Source: Chalciporus piperatus
Taxonomy: Eukaryota > Basidiomycota > Agaricomycetes > Boletales > Boletaceae
Length of the DNA stretch: 64,000 nucleotides
Direction: 5' to 3'
Assembly (NCBI GenBank): GCA_038093975.1
Contig: JBBPTG010000011.1
Location: 124,001 to 188,000, forward strand
The position numbers and the translations under genes were made by a program. Shown here one piece after another: positions 23,008 to 33,851 of this stretch. Positions within the stretch are counted from its first letter, which is position 1. Every line of letters starts with the position of its first letter. The notes under the pieces are model-generated. The model was not told the DNA's origin and made no database searches. It was given only the letters and a program-made list of their open reading frames with translations.

Positions 23008-23213
23008 ACTTGAAATTGACCCCTCCATTGGCAGCCTTCCATACCAAGCTGTAGCACAAAACTTCGAGTATGCACTTAGGAACATACCACGTAAATTTAG
23101 ATGTCCCAATTTCGCGGACTTTCCAAAGCAGGAAGAGTGATTTTGCCTCAAGTACTGACAGTGTCACTCCACTTGTGTTCTAACTAGGTTCAAAACATTG
23201 CAAACTCTGAGCA

Positions 23214-23517
23214 ATGTCTAGGTTCGGACGTCTTACGCCCTTCCTTTTCGCTGGCGTGATGGGTGCGAGCTCTGTGACAGCATTTTTTCGTGCTCGCTCA
23301 CGTATGGTCTGGCAGGCGTCGTCTCAGGTGTTTACATCTTCCGACCAATCTTAGAAGAAGCCACAGCTGCACAGTGCGCCCTCAACTTCCGAATCCTCCA
23401 AGTGGTTGGCAATGCTGATATATTTTGCATACCAGGGAACTGCGGGGAGCAGCCAAGGAGAATAAATCACCGGTCAAGCAGGAGCAGCCTTCTGCCACTT
23501 CACAGCAAGCCAGATAA
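23214..23517 (+). CDS. Small single-pass membrane protein, 58 aa
   Basis: Three exons, 23214-23262, 23328-23373 and 23436-23517, join with matching phases. Both introns use GTGCG donors. The product begins MSRFGRLTPFLFAGVMGVYI, a short basic start followed by one hydrophobic helix. FRPILEEATAAQELRGAAKE then looks like an amphipathic helix, and the tail is polar. Short fungal proteins with this plan often sit in the mitochondrial inner membrane, but no named family was recognised. The gene lies between the dsRBD island and SAD1/USP39, whose 3' end is 278 bp away on the opposite strand. Too short for most gene finders, it is supported only by splice logic and the clean amphipathic layout. Confidence 0.55.
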
Positions 23518-23795
23518 ATCCTAATTTCACTAGAGTCCCTGCCAGGACAGCCGACTTCTGTCAAATTCTGGCATTCGGTTGTCGCATATATCTTGGACAC
23601 TCTGCCATTCCGCATTTTGCATCGTGTTTGTCATGTGGCCTGCAGAAGGGGTGTAAAGGTACATTATCCGAGAGAACTGCTCTCTCATACACATGTATGA
23701 TTGCGAATCTCAATAAGCGTAGCAAATTCCCGCTATCTCCAGCCCAGTATGCGCACTCGTACATACTTGCTAACTTAGTCTAACCTGGTCCTTAT

Positions 23796-25847
23796 TTACC
23801 TCTGATCGACGTCCATTTTCGTCACTCCGGTAGCGTTGCCAGATGTTGCGTCACGGCATTCCCATATCTACCACACGTGTTCAGACCAACTGGGCACTTA
23901 CAAGGATAACATCCTCACCTGTAAGACAGTCTCGCCCAAAAAGATCATTTCTTTTCGGGTCTCCTCCACGATCAGGTCCTGGATTTGGAGCCACTTTTCG
24001 CCCTCGCCTCCTCCCCCACCGACACGGAGATGAACTTTCCAGACCGTATTTTCCTTGTCACGCGTAGTGCCCGCTACGGATTCATGGGTAACATTGGCGA
24101 TCAGATCGTAAACTGTGGGCGGATGCGAAGGTGGTGCATCGAGATCTAGTGTGCAAGACCAGATTGACAAGGATCGGAACGGAGATGAGTACAGTTAGCG
24201 TCGCCGTCACATGAAAGATCGACAAACATACATTCACGGAAATCAACGCCCCTGAGTGGAAAGGTGACGATGGTAGGGTTTTTCTCCTCCACGAATACAT
24301 TCTTCGTAAATCGTTTGTAGTGGAGAATAATATACCGTGGGAGACGCTGGCACTTGTATCGCCGCAGTTGGCCTGCCGATTCCTTTGATGAATCATGAAT
24401 GTGAATGAGGGGGCAAGCGTGTTCAACATGAGGTGTATTACCTGAGTGGTGACGCCATCATATTTGGCAAGCACGGAGTGTATGCTAACCTGGGGAATGA
24501 TATTTTTCTCAATTGCGTCTTGGAATAGTGGCGGCGGCGGAAGATCAACTGCTAGAAAGAGGAACGGCGATGTTGTCGACCTGAGGTCTGAGGGGCGGGA
24601 GATCGGCTCGCGCATAATTTATGATCGTAGAGTACGAACCTCGGTCAATATCAAATTTCGGCTTCTCGCTGCCAGCCTCGTCAGGGCGTACGATGACTTG
24701 CTGTGTCTCCACGCGGAGCTCTCCTTGGAAGGTCGAGAATATTATGCCTGCATAAATCATTCGTCATGTACGGTGTACAGCCAACACCTGCGAGCGGGAC
24801 TAACTTGAATTCTTCTTTTTTGTACCGCCCAGATCTATATGCAGACGATTGAGAAGCCAACCAAGGAACTCGACCGGATCTCCTAATTTCTCCAATGAAA
24901 ATTTTCCGGCACTAGCGCGATTGACCTCCTGCAGGAACTCATGCGGACTGACTTGACTCTTGAAGAGACGTGGATTCCAGATTTTCTTGGCAAGAGCTGC
25001 GAACCTCTTGACAAGTTCCGTTTCCTTGCCTTTAAAGTTCGATAGGAGCAGATAGTCTCGCAGCGGGGACACATGAAGCAACGAGTGTATGATGACGTTC
25101 ATGTGATCATTACGTTTGATGTTGTTGAGGCCAACATATCCTTGTAGATAGGGTTTATGAGTGAGATCGTAGGATGGCTTGGAGAGGTGAGAGGCAGTGG
25201 AAAAGTTTGCTGTGGATGCTTTCGTAAATTTGGGATTTAACACGAAAGCAATATCTTCGAGCGAAGGGTCAGATACAAGATAGCCATCTGGGAGTACGTA
25301 GACCTAGCGGTGCGTTGGGGTGAATCGCCGTGACATGTGTGGGACGTGAAATTGATATACCTTTGTTGTCTCGAGATTGATGAACACATGATGGTCATCA
25401 TGGATGGAGTGAGCGTACGCATATGAGCTCCGGCCTCGACCTTGGAAGTACTTTCCGCAGACAAGGCAGCCGTATATGTTAATATTAGAGGTTGAGATGG
25501 AGCATACTTTCTCAAAATCAAAATCAAGCAGGGCCCTGTTAATCTGCGAAGAGTAATGAGGGGGGATCGGGAGCAGTGGAAGCATGCTGGCATACGGTGT
25601 CAAGGTATAGGTCTGATGCCTTGTGCTCATTTGCGGAGGCCGTGGCGTCTAAGCCGTACGGATCATCTTCACCATCATCGTCAGGGACGGGTAGTGCATT
25701 TCCGTCGAGCTTGTTGGTTGGTGGTGGTTCACTGTTTCGTTCCTCCGAACTGGCTGGACCGTCTTCTAACCTGGCTCGCTTGGTGGGTGGCTCACCATCC
25801 GCATTGGAAGACTGCGTTGATGGGTTTGCGGAGCGTGAGCCGGACAT
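23796..25847 (-). CDS. SAD1: SAD1/USP39, tri-snRNP ubiquitin-fold splicing factor
   Basis: Eight exons, 25847-25596, 25543-25361, 25303-24805, 24747-24640, 24587-24442, 24382-24232, 24145-23919 and 23867-23796, give 545 residues. An acidic N-terminus is followed by a zinc-finger UBP domain (CSIS..., YGCLVCGKYFQGRGRSS, YAHSIHDDHHVFINL) and a USP-type fold. The catalytic Cys box, normally GLxNxGNTCYMN in active enzymes, reads GLNNIKRNDHMN here, so the nucleophile is missing, as in known USP39/Sad1 proteins. Later blocks (LPPPPLF, RLPRYIILHYKRFTKN, VEEKNPTIVTFPL, TYDLIAN-like VYDLIANVTHES) are typical. The family recruits or stabilises the U4/U6.U5 tri-snRNP in the spliceosome. It is divergently paired with RSM22. 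Confidence 0.92.
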
Positions 25848-25987
25848 GAGTTCTGCAGAAACTGAGGGCGAGAAGGACGAGACCAAGAACGCGTCGAATG
25901 CTGTATTAGTGATTACCTAATGCACTATTCGCAAAATGGGACTCGACCCCATTGACATCTTGACCAGTCTTGACGTCGTCTGCCGCG
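25848..25987. promoter_or_regulatory. Bidirectional promoter, SAD1 / RSM22
   Basis: Only 140 bp separate the two start codons on opposite strands, so both promoters must share this stretch. No TATA box is evident. Confidence 0.6.
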
Positions 25988-28777
25988 ATGATCACTGGCA
26001 CTCGTGTTTCGTTGCGCGCACTGTCTCGCTCAACGCGTCAAAGAGTCGTCGCGCTCTCCTCGACAGCGACCGCACATGTCCCAAAGCCATCCTTGACACT
26101 GGACCCAAGCTTGAAGTCGTTGCTCGAGGATGTTGACATATCACTAATGTCCCAGAAGCACAACAGGTCCAACGCGTCAACCTCGATGTCTGCGCGAGAA
26201 CTGGAGACGCTCGAAAACGACGACGGCGAAGTAGAGTATTATGATATCCGCGAAGAACACGAGGACTACCCCCATGACGAACATGCGCACCGCCGGGAAC
26301 ACCGTAAATCTCCTGCAGCACAATTTGGCAGCGACAGTATCGGCACTGTTGTTTTATCACCTGAACTTCAGCGTGCCGTCACTAAACTCATCGACCGTAT
26401 GTCTTCATTTTTTTTCCATTATTTTATTCGTGTCCTTTACCAGGCATAGGGTCCGATAAGTCTCTGTTGCACAGCGATGCGAAGCGTTTGTTCGCCGAGG
26501 ACCACCGGTCAGGGGATAAATGGAGCACGGCATACGACGTGGAATACAAAAACCGCAGACAGCGTTATGAGCACGGCGAGCGCGATGGAACTGCATTCGC
26601 TTCTGTCATCCTCCCTCCACATTATTCCGCTATATATGCGGTACTTCATCATGTGAAACACAGATTAGGCGAATCTTGGACGGTGGATGGCGTGTTTGAT
26701 TGGGGCGCTGGCACTGGAAGTGGACTCTGGTATGGCTTTTCAACCACACGATTGGATTATTCATCATTATTTCATAGGGCAGCGCTGAACGCGTTTCAAA
26801 AGACAGCCCCCGAGTCTGCCGAAGAGCCTTTGCTAGCCAACTCTACCATAGACACGTATTTCGGTATAGACAGCCGTGAAGGTCTTGTAGCGATTGGCAA
26901 GCAACTCCTCGGATGTAACTATTTGCCAGTTATCGCTCGCATGTACTTGTCACTGAGCATATCTCACAGATACCAAGTTGGGTCGCTTGACGACGACCTG
27001 GAAAAAGTCGTTCGATGAAGCGTATCGAGTAGATCCTGCCCATGGTCATTCGACACTTGCTCTCTCCGCATTCATGTTGTCCACGCTGTCCTCGCCGATT
27101 GCTCAGAAAAATATGGTGAGAGAAATGTGGGACAGCGGTGCACAAACCATTGTACGTTTCACGCTTGTCCTACCATAGCGAAATTAATCATTGAATAGAT
27201 TCTCATTGACCACAATACTCCCGATGGGTTCCAAAAAATTGCGGAGGCTCGTCAATATTTGCTCGAGCTTGGTCGCTCAGAATCTGAAAATCCCGAGATG
27301 AAAGACCAGCCTTTCCGTGGCTCACATGTCATTGCACCTGTAAGTCACATCGTCATACTTGTATTATCCAGACAAATTGTGGATTGGCGACGCTTCCCCA
27401 TCTCTCTTCCTGCCTCGTTCTTTCTTATATTTCATCCGTAAATGAAAATGCAGTACGCTGACATCCTGTTTATTCACCTGCCAATCATATTTTAGTGCCC
27501 ACACGATCGCCCCTGTCCACTCCAACATTCTGGTCCCTCGAGTCTCGTCTGTGGCTTTTCCCAGCGCCTGCAACGCCCCACGTTTGTTCGACGCACGAAG
27601 CACGCAAAGGAAGGCCACGAGGACATCGGGTACTCATACGTCGTCATCCGGAGAGGCCCAAGACCTGATAGCAGAATCCTCGGTGCAAGCGGCCCTGTGG
27701 GAAGAATAGGTGGAGTGGAGAGAGAAGCTATGGAGCGGGCGAAGGCACGGATGAGTCTCAGGGAGTTGGAACGTGCAGCAGAGCATTCAACCGTGGAATC
27801 GGAATCACCGTCGGTCTCAACGGCCGCACGGTCCGCATCGACACACGACCAATTGGCGACATCCACCAACGTCAAGAACATCTCCGCGGATCAACAAGCA
27901 ACCCCCCATGTGCTGACGGATGATGATGTTACTATCAGTGGGGAGGTGCATGTCCAAGTAGCGAGCGTACATGCTGCTGCACCGCTCGATTCACCTCGTG
28001 CTGATGAGCTTTTGCCGGACGAAATTTTGGTGCCAGCGCAGGGAGAACAGGTCGCTTCGTCACCAATATCACCATCAATGCCATCAGTATCAGACACAAC
28101 CAGGCTCGCATCAGAATCGTTGCCTCTCACGTCGCAAGGCGACTCGACATCTGCACTGGGACCCGAGCCTGAGTTGGAACTGTCGCCGTCGCATATAGAG
28201 GAGGCTTTAAGGCGCGAGGCATATGAATGGCCGCGTCTCGTGTTCCCACCACTCAAGAGGAGTGGACATATCATCATAGATGCGTGTACGCATGAAGGTA
28301 TGTTTCCCTCTGCTCCTCCTCTTCCCACTCGCTCTTTCCCCATCAGCGTGCACCATCTCCCATGATTCCTCGGCGTGAAACTGACTGGCTAATTACCTGT
28401 GTTTTACAGGAAAAATCATGCGCCTTACGATTCCGAGATCGCAGGGCAAACAAGCGTTCTATGATGCCCGCAAATCATCTTGGGGAGACATCTTCCCTCA
28501 TCCATCCAAGAACAAGGCTATCGAGCGGTTTAAAGCTCCGGAAGACGACGGAGCTACGCCCAAGAAACCGAGCACCTCTAACGCCAAGGGGTCGGACATT
28601 GGTAAACGATCAAAGGGACGGGACAGAAAAGTTAGACCAGAGCAGACAAGTTACGCCGCACTCGACGACAAGCTGAGGAAGGAGCAACTGGCGAAGAAGA
28701 AGGCCGCTAAGAGGGAGTACAAGCGGGAGAATGATGATGTGGCTATGGGGTTGACCGATCCTGACCAATATTCCTGA
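25988..28777 (+). CDS. RSM22: RSM22-like mitochondrial ribosome assembly methyltransferase
   Basis: Seven exons, 25988-26396, 26444-26729, 26778-26914, 26970-27151, 27199-27339, 27496-28297 and 28410-28777, give 774 residues. The N-terminus is basic and Ser-rich like a mitochondrial targeting peptide. A Rossmann-type SAM site VFDWGAGTGSGLWAAL lies around residues 225-240. Later family blocks are HSTLALSAFMLSTL, ILIDHNTPDG and the cysteine motif CPHDRPCPL, which with nearby cysteines is the Fe-S-type site of Rsm22 proteins. Exon 6 encodes a low-complexity insert of about 140 residues before WPRLVFPPLKRSGHIIIDAC. The C-terminus is Lys-rich. The family acts in assembly of the small mitochondrial ribosomal subunit. 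Two mitochondrial large-subunit protein genes follow immediately. Confidence 0.88.
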
Positions 28778-29114
28778 TCAACTTCGCCCTACATTTCTAG
28801 ACATCTACCGACCATTCCTTGAATTTTTGCATCCATACCACTCGCACTACTCACCACACTGCTTTCGAGGTACACCATCCATTCTATTAATATTATTGTA
28901 TATTGCCCAGTCTACGTCATCGGAAAGCCTTTACTCCCGTGACCCTAATACAAACAGATATGCATCTCGTGGTACGAGCGTACCAAAAAGCCGGCGCCGA
29001 TAGATGATTCCCGCTTGCGATGATCACACCTGATCGCCACTACCAAATCAGATGCTCTTGCCAAGCTGTACGAGCGTCATTAGCCTCCACTCCGCCTCAT
29101 CTATTCCACATGCA
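28778..29114. other. Convergent 3' spacer
   Basis: Lies between the 3' ends of RSM22 (plus) and uL1m (minus). No gene or other signal was seen. Confidence 0.6.
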
Positions 29115-30626
29115 TCAAAGATCCTTTATCTGAATGCCGGGCGCCTGGGTCGAGCTCAGAAGTACCCGGGTGATGGCATTTACTAGAGCGGAAATGGTCC
29201 GTCAGTCAATCCAAGTTTGTTCAGATGCAGAGAAGAACCAATGACAGTCGTCGATCGGAGAGAGATTAGAAGCGATAAGAAACGAAGAGGGTTGAACGTG
29301 GTGAGGCCTGGTAATCGGGAAAGGGGATAGAAAAACAAAGGGACAAGACAGTGAAAGATCCGTTTGACAATGGGTCATCACGGAGATTCAGGCCAGGGCG
29401 AGGGAAACGGTTGAAAGGGGGACAATGACGCCTCCAGAGGAAAAAAAACAGATGAAGTACTTACCAGGCTTGATACTCTTTTTGCTTTTCCCCTTCTGAG
29501 CCTTGACCTCAGCCTCCGCGACAGCATCTCTGATGTTTCCTGTAGCACGCTTCACGTTGAGGACGAACTGTTTGACATTTTTCACGACATCTTCTACAGG
29601 GAAATGGATCTATGTGCCGAAACAGGATGTTAGCATCGGTGGCGAAAAAAGAAACACGCGCTGAAAAAGGTGCACCTTTCCAATAGGCATTCTTATGGTT
29701 CCTGACTTGTCCCCTCTCCACTCGGTGACTCCCTGTAACCGCTGAACGTAGCCTTCGATATCATCCGTGACGGTGCCTCGTCTCTCAGAGGGCATAAGAC
29801 CACGAGGACCAAGGATACGACCTAGTTTGCGACTAATCTCGCGGAGCAATGAGGTCGTGCAGAGGATAGTGGTGCAGTTATTATGTTTTCCCTCTGCAAC
29901 CTGAGGAATATGGCCCTTAATGATCGCAGAAAAGCGAAGAGAGTGAAACGTACCGCGTCGATGAGCTCAGTTCCACCGACGACATGGGCACCTGCTCTCT
30001 TAGCTTCATCCGCTTGACGGCCGTCCGCAAAGACCAGTATTCTGTACTCTTTTCGTGGCTTGGCCTCTCGAGGAAGATTGATGCGACCGGTGGGTATGGG
30101 GGAACCCCTCGACATGGCAGTCCTGATGGTCAACTCATACGTCGAATTGGGTCTCGCGACCTCTACTGCCTGTCGAGTCGTACAGGGTGAGCAGGACGAA
30201 CAATGTATGAACAGAGGACACGGACACGAAGAACAGAGACGGCATCGGCGAGAGTCATCCTTTCATGCGCGTACGCCGTTTTCTGGCTCTTGGCAGCCTT
30301 TCTCTTGGCTATGAGGGCAAGTTGATGCTTGGAGAGAACCTTCTTTTCGACCTTTCTGGCGAATGCGACGGGTGACGAAGAGAATTGACGGTTGGCAATA
30401 AGCTGGGACGAAGCACAATATAAACTGGAGCCGGATGAGCATGCACAGAAGACTTACTGGTCGGGGAGAAATACGCGCATTCCGGGCCAGCGCGACTGGT
30501 GACGAGGAGAACTGGCGGGTGGCCTGCACTAGCTGCGACGACAATGAGAACGATTCTGTACGCGTAAATGATACTCACTGGGCTAACGAACGCGAACGAG
30601 CATCTCCGGCAGAGACTGGTCGACAT
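29115..30626 (-). CDS. MRPL1: Mitochondrial large-subunit ribosomal protein uL1m
   Basis: Exons 30626-30579, 30532-30458, 30402-30226, 30169-29954, 29900-29676, 29609-29465 and 29182-29115. Using all of them gives 317 residues; leaving out the second gives 292. L1 blocks are clear: TLADAVSVLR, GRILGPRGLMPSERRGTVTD, RMPIGK, and a C-terminal NAITRVLLSSTQAPGIQIKD on the last small exon after an intron of about 280 nt. Exons 2 and 3 start with the same targeting-peptide sequence (RQFSSSPVA-L/F-AR), so exon 2 is a tandem duplicate; skipping it gives the more natural N-terminus. The exon-3 donor is GTCCGT, a weak site. The protein binds 23S-type rRNA at the L1 stalk. It is divergently paired with mL40. 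Confidence 0.9.
30350..30532 (-). repeat. Tandem exon duplication in uL1m targeting peptide
   Basis: The exon at 30532-30458 and the first 50-odd bases of the exon starting at 30402 are near-identical, including the splice acceptors and the encoded RQFSSSPVA core. Both are in phase 0, so they can be used one or the other, or in series. Confidence 0.75.
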
Positions 30627-30734
30627 TTCAGACTGAACCAAGTCGAGCACAACTCGAAAGTTTTGAGAGTTTCCCGTGGGAACACAAATAACTCATTTAT
30701 TACATCGGCGACACTCGATTGGTTTTCCATTGCC
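30627..30734. promoter_or_regulatory. Bidirectional promoter, uL1m / mL40
   Basis: 108 bp separate the start codons of two mitochondrial ribosomal protein genes on opposite strands. A shared promoter would co-express them. Confidence 0.65.
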
Positions 30735-31298
30735 ATGTCGTTGCTCAAGTATACGCGTTCACTTGCACTGCGAACTTGGCGAATTTCAGTGCGACATGCT
30801 GCTACAGGGACACCAGCAAATGATCCAGTAAACACCCAACGCGACGTCATCCGTCGCATGCTCTACCCTCCCAACGTTCGCAGCGGTCCTGCACCCAACG
30901 GCACCTGGCGTCCAGAGGTCGCTCGTGCACTTCAACTCGCCATCCCCTCCGCACAAGCTCACAAGACAATCGAACGAGCTTGGAAACTCTACCAACGTCA
31001 CCTCCGCAAGAAACACGACGAGGAGCTGAACCGCAAGTTTGAGTGCATGAGGAGGGCAATGCAGGAACTGGAGGAAATTGATCCGGTGTTGTTCGCGGAG
31101 GCAAACAGAAAGGAGGATCCACGGTCGAGGAGTGTTCCCGAGATGGAGGTGCTGAAGAACACTCATCAGACGGCTCAAAAGAGGGCGATTGAGTCCAGAA
31201 TCAGGGGACTCTTCCCTCGCGAGCTCAGAGTCCCAGCGGACACGCCCCAAAAAGAAGGCTGGACGCACAAGTGGAAGCCATTCGATCGTCCGCTATAG
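30735..31298 (+). CDS. MRPL40: Mitochondrial large-subunit ribosomal protein mL40
   Basis: A single exon of 187 residues. The first 25 residues (basic, with Leu, Ser and Arg) look like a mitochondrial targeting signal. The body matches the mL40/yeast Mrpl28 family: DVIRRMLYPPNVR, then a long charged helix (RAWKLYQRHLRKKHDEELNR) followed by MRRAMQELEEIDPVLFAEAN. A start further upstream in the same frame is open but runs into the neighbouring uL1m promoter and coding exons, so the ATG at 30735 next to the targeting peptide was chosen. The 3' end converges with CSN2, 150 bp away. Confidence 0.78.
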   Translation: MSLLKYTRSLALRTWRISVRHAATGTPANDPVNTQRDVIRRMLYPPNVRSGPAPNGTWRPEVARALQLAIPSAQAHKTIERAWKLYQRHLRKKHDEELNRKFECMRRAMQELEEIDPVLFAEANRKEDPRSRSVPEMEVLKNTHQTAQKRAIESRIRGLFPRELRVPADTPQKEGWTHKWKPFDRPL

Positions 31299-31448
31299 GT
31301 CAGTATCACCTTCACTCACCATGAGCATGTCCCTGATCCAGCGTCCATAGGGATCTCGCTACTAGACTACCTCACGGATACGTTCATAGACGCACGCACT
31401 AATACGAGGGGAACTTGCCAATGTTACAATTAATGCTCTACAAAAAAC

Positions 31449-33475
31449 TCAGAATCCAACATCCCTGAAATCAGCCATCCTTTCAGGAGGAATGCCCATA
31501 AACGGATCCGACACGCCTCGTCCAGCTGTCTTTGCGACCACAGCGGCGTGTACGCCATCTAATGCCTTCGTCCATGAGTGGAGGGCAGCATACCGCTTTT
31601 TCTCAAGCGCTTGACTGTATGACCCTTAGCTTCTGCACCAAACGCTGAACACATAAGAAAGACATACGCGCGGTCCAACTCTAATCGCATTCCAACCTGG
31701 TCTATCCGACCGTCAACTTTCCCTTCCAGAATGAGTCCTATCAAGAGCTCTTCCACCTCCGCAATTTCAACATTGAGTTGCTAAATCTTTCGTCAGTCTC
31801 GAATTCGCTGGCGCGACATACGACTCACCTTGGCGAGGAACGAAAGTTCCAGTCGCGTATACGGCTTGATGAGGTCAATGAGGTAGGAGGTGCGTAGACT
31901 TCTCAAGAGTTCGCCGATATACGATCGAATAAATGCGTCGTCCATGATCGTCGAGCGGTTGTCTGTGCCAGTAACCATTATTAACGCAACGATTCATGGA
32001 CCCCTGAAGTCTGACCAACCTTTCAGAATCTTTTCAGCCAAGTGAACCTCTCTCCTCTGATAAGCATCCACCAGATCGGTCATTGCTTTGATTTGAGGGT
32101 CTGCCTTGTATGGTTTAGTCTCCTGCGAATCAAACGGGTTCACCTCGCTCCCGGTCAACATGTTTGCAAGCACCAGATACTTGAGCACTTGAATCCGCTG
32201 TGGAGATCCAGCTTCGTCGTAATTCCGGAAAGACTCGAAGAAGTCAGAGGAAGCAAGGGACCATTGACGTTCGCCCATCCACATTTTGCCACCGCATTCT
32301 TTGATGACACCCATGATCCGTGGGTGGGGAATAGCGGAACGAACGTTGTTCGAAGCGTTGTAGATTTCCTGATGTATGCGTAAGAGGGTGGGTTACAAAT
32401 CTCGAAATGCAAAGCATGCGAGGTACCTTGAGTTTCTTGACATTCCGCATTTCATTGTGCATCTGGATCTCGAGCGCGTAAATCTCAAGGAGCTGGGTTC
32501 CTCTTTGAGATTGGTCCTCGTTATCCATCGCAACTTTCGTAGCAGCGTGCAGATCGCGGATGAGCTGAATAGGTTTGCTCCCATGAGGGCAACCAAATAA
32601 CAAAAGGAGCATGACCGAACCTTTTGTAATCGTCCGTACTCTTTTCTGTCTAGCCATAATTTGGCGAGCTTCAGATTCGTCTTGATGGATAATCTCTGCC
32701 AGTCTCGTACTCAGTACTCGCCTCACGTGCCCCTCGGAGGACAGATTCTTACCTCATTCTTAGCCTCCTCAAGGGCCTCGTTCGTTGCCGCATAAAACCG
32801 TTCGAGTACATCCACCTCCACAGGCCCACCCTTGCCTCCACCCACATAATCCAAGATCCCATTGATAGTCTTCTCAGAATAGTTCCGGGTGACGGCCGAT
32901 TTCGTATACGTGAGGAGCTTCGTGTAAGTGGTCAATGCATCCGCAGGACGGTGGAGAGTCAGGAAGAGGAGCTTCGAGGATTGTTTCAGTGCTTTGAATC
33001 CCCTTGATATATGGAGGTGTTAGTGTGATCAGATGTCAGATGGGTGGAGTGAGGCGGGCGCACCAGTCGCCTTTCTCGGTCTCCTGATCGACGATAGCCT
33101 TGAACTCCTTCAGTGCTTGCTCAGGGTCATCCTCCTTCTTGGCTATTATTCAAGAAGCGTTGCATCGAACATGGGTGACATGACCGAGCCCACGCGGTTT
33201 GAGCAAGGACCTTGAGTTCTCCACGCTCTGGAAGAGGAGCGAGTCAAACGCACATTTCGCAGTATAGTACATGTTCTCGACATCTGCACTCCCCGACTCG
33301 TTGGCTTCCTCGTTATCGGAATAATCGAAGCCGTAGTCCTGTTGAAACCATTGGCGTTAGCGTGTCGTGCACCTTCGATTCGTTCGCTGTACTATTTGAT
33401 GCGATCAGTGCTTGGAGAGAGAGACGGTACCTCATCATCGCTGCCTTGCATATATTCGGCATCATCGTCATCCAT
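31449..33475 (-). CDS. CSN2: COP9 signalosome subunit 2
   Basis: Ten exons, 33475-33431, 33338-33254, 33142-33064, 33002-32753, 32695-32621, 32564-32427, 32368-32020, 31962-31829, 31780-31668 and 31614-31449, give 477 residues. It starts with the acidic [15 protein letters not shown] and continues with the family blocks [51 protein letters not shown] and [18 protein letters not shown]. The PCI domain follows (residues about 290-430; [36 protein letters not shown]). CSN2 is a core PCI subunit of the complex that removes Nedd8 from cullins. The only near relative, proteasome Rpn6, lacks this N-terminus and the LDYVGG block. Confidence 0.93.
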
Positions 33476-33851
33476 CGTCGTAACTCAGATAGGTAGTAGG
33501 TCGAACAACGAAAGTGTGGCTCGAAGGGGTGTTCGAGATTGAGTAGGTTGTGGAGCGCGTACACGTACAAAGTGGCGTAGTTCCAAGCGACAGTCACACT
33601 ACTAGGAGCTCTTTGACAATCTGCCTTACCACTGGCACAAGAAAAGAAATGTGAATTACAACAGTCTATACTACAAAAGATCATGCATGGGGGTATGTAC
33701 GTGTAGGATGCAAAAAACTAACTTAGAGAGAACGAAAAATCGAATCGTAAGGTCATAACGGGGTCGTGGTGAACTTCAAGTTCGAAATGCGATGCGAATC
33801 ATGACAAAACTGAACATCAACCAGGCTGGGTGTGTCGATGGCATTGGACTT
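33476..33851. other. Spacer between FAB1 3' end and CSN2 promoter
   Basis: Both flanking genes are on the minus strand. It should hold the CSN2 promoter and the FAB1 3' untranslated region. Nothing else was recognised. Confidence 0.5.
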
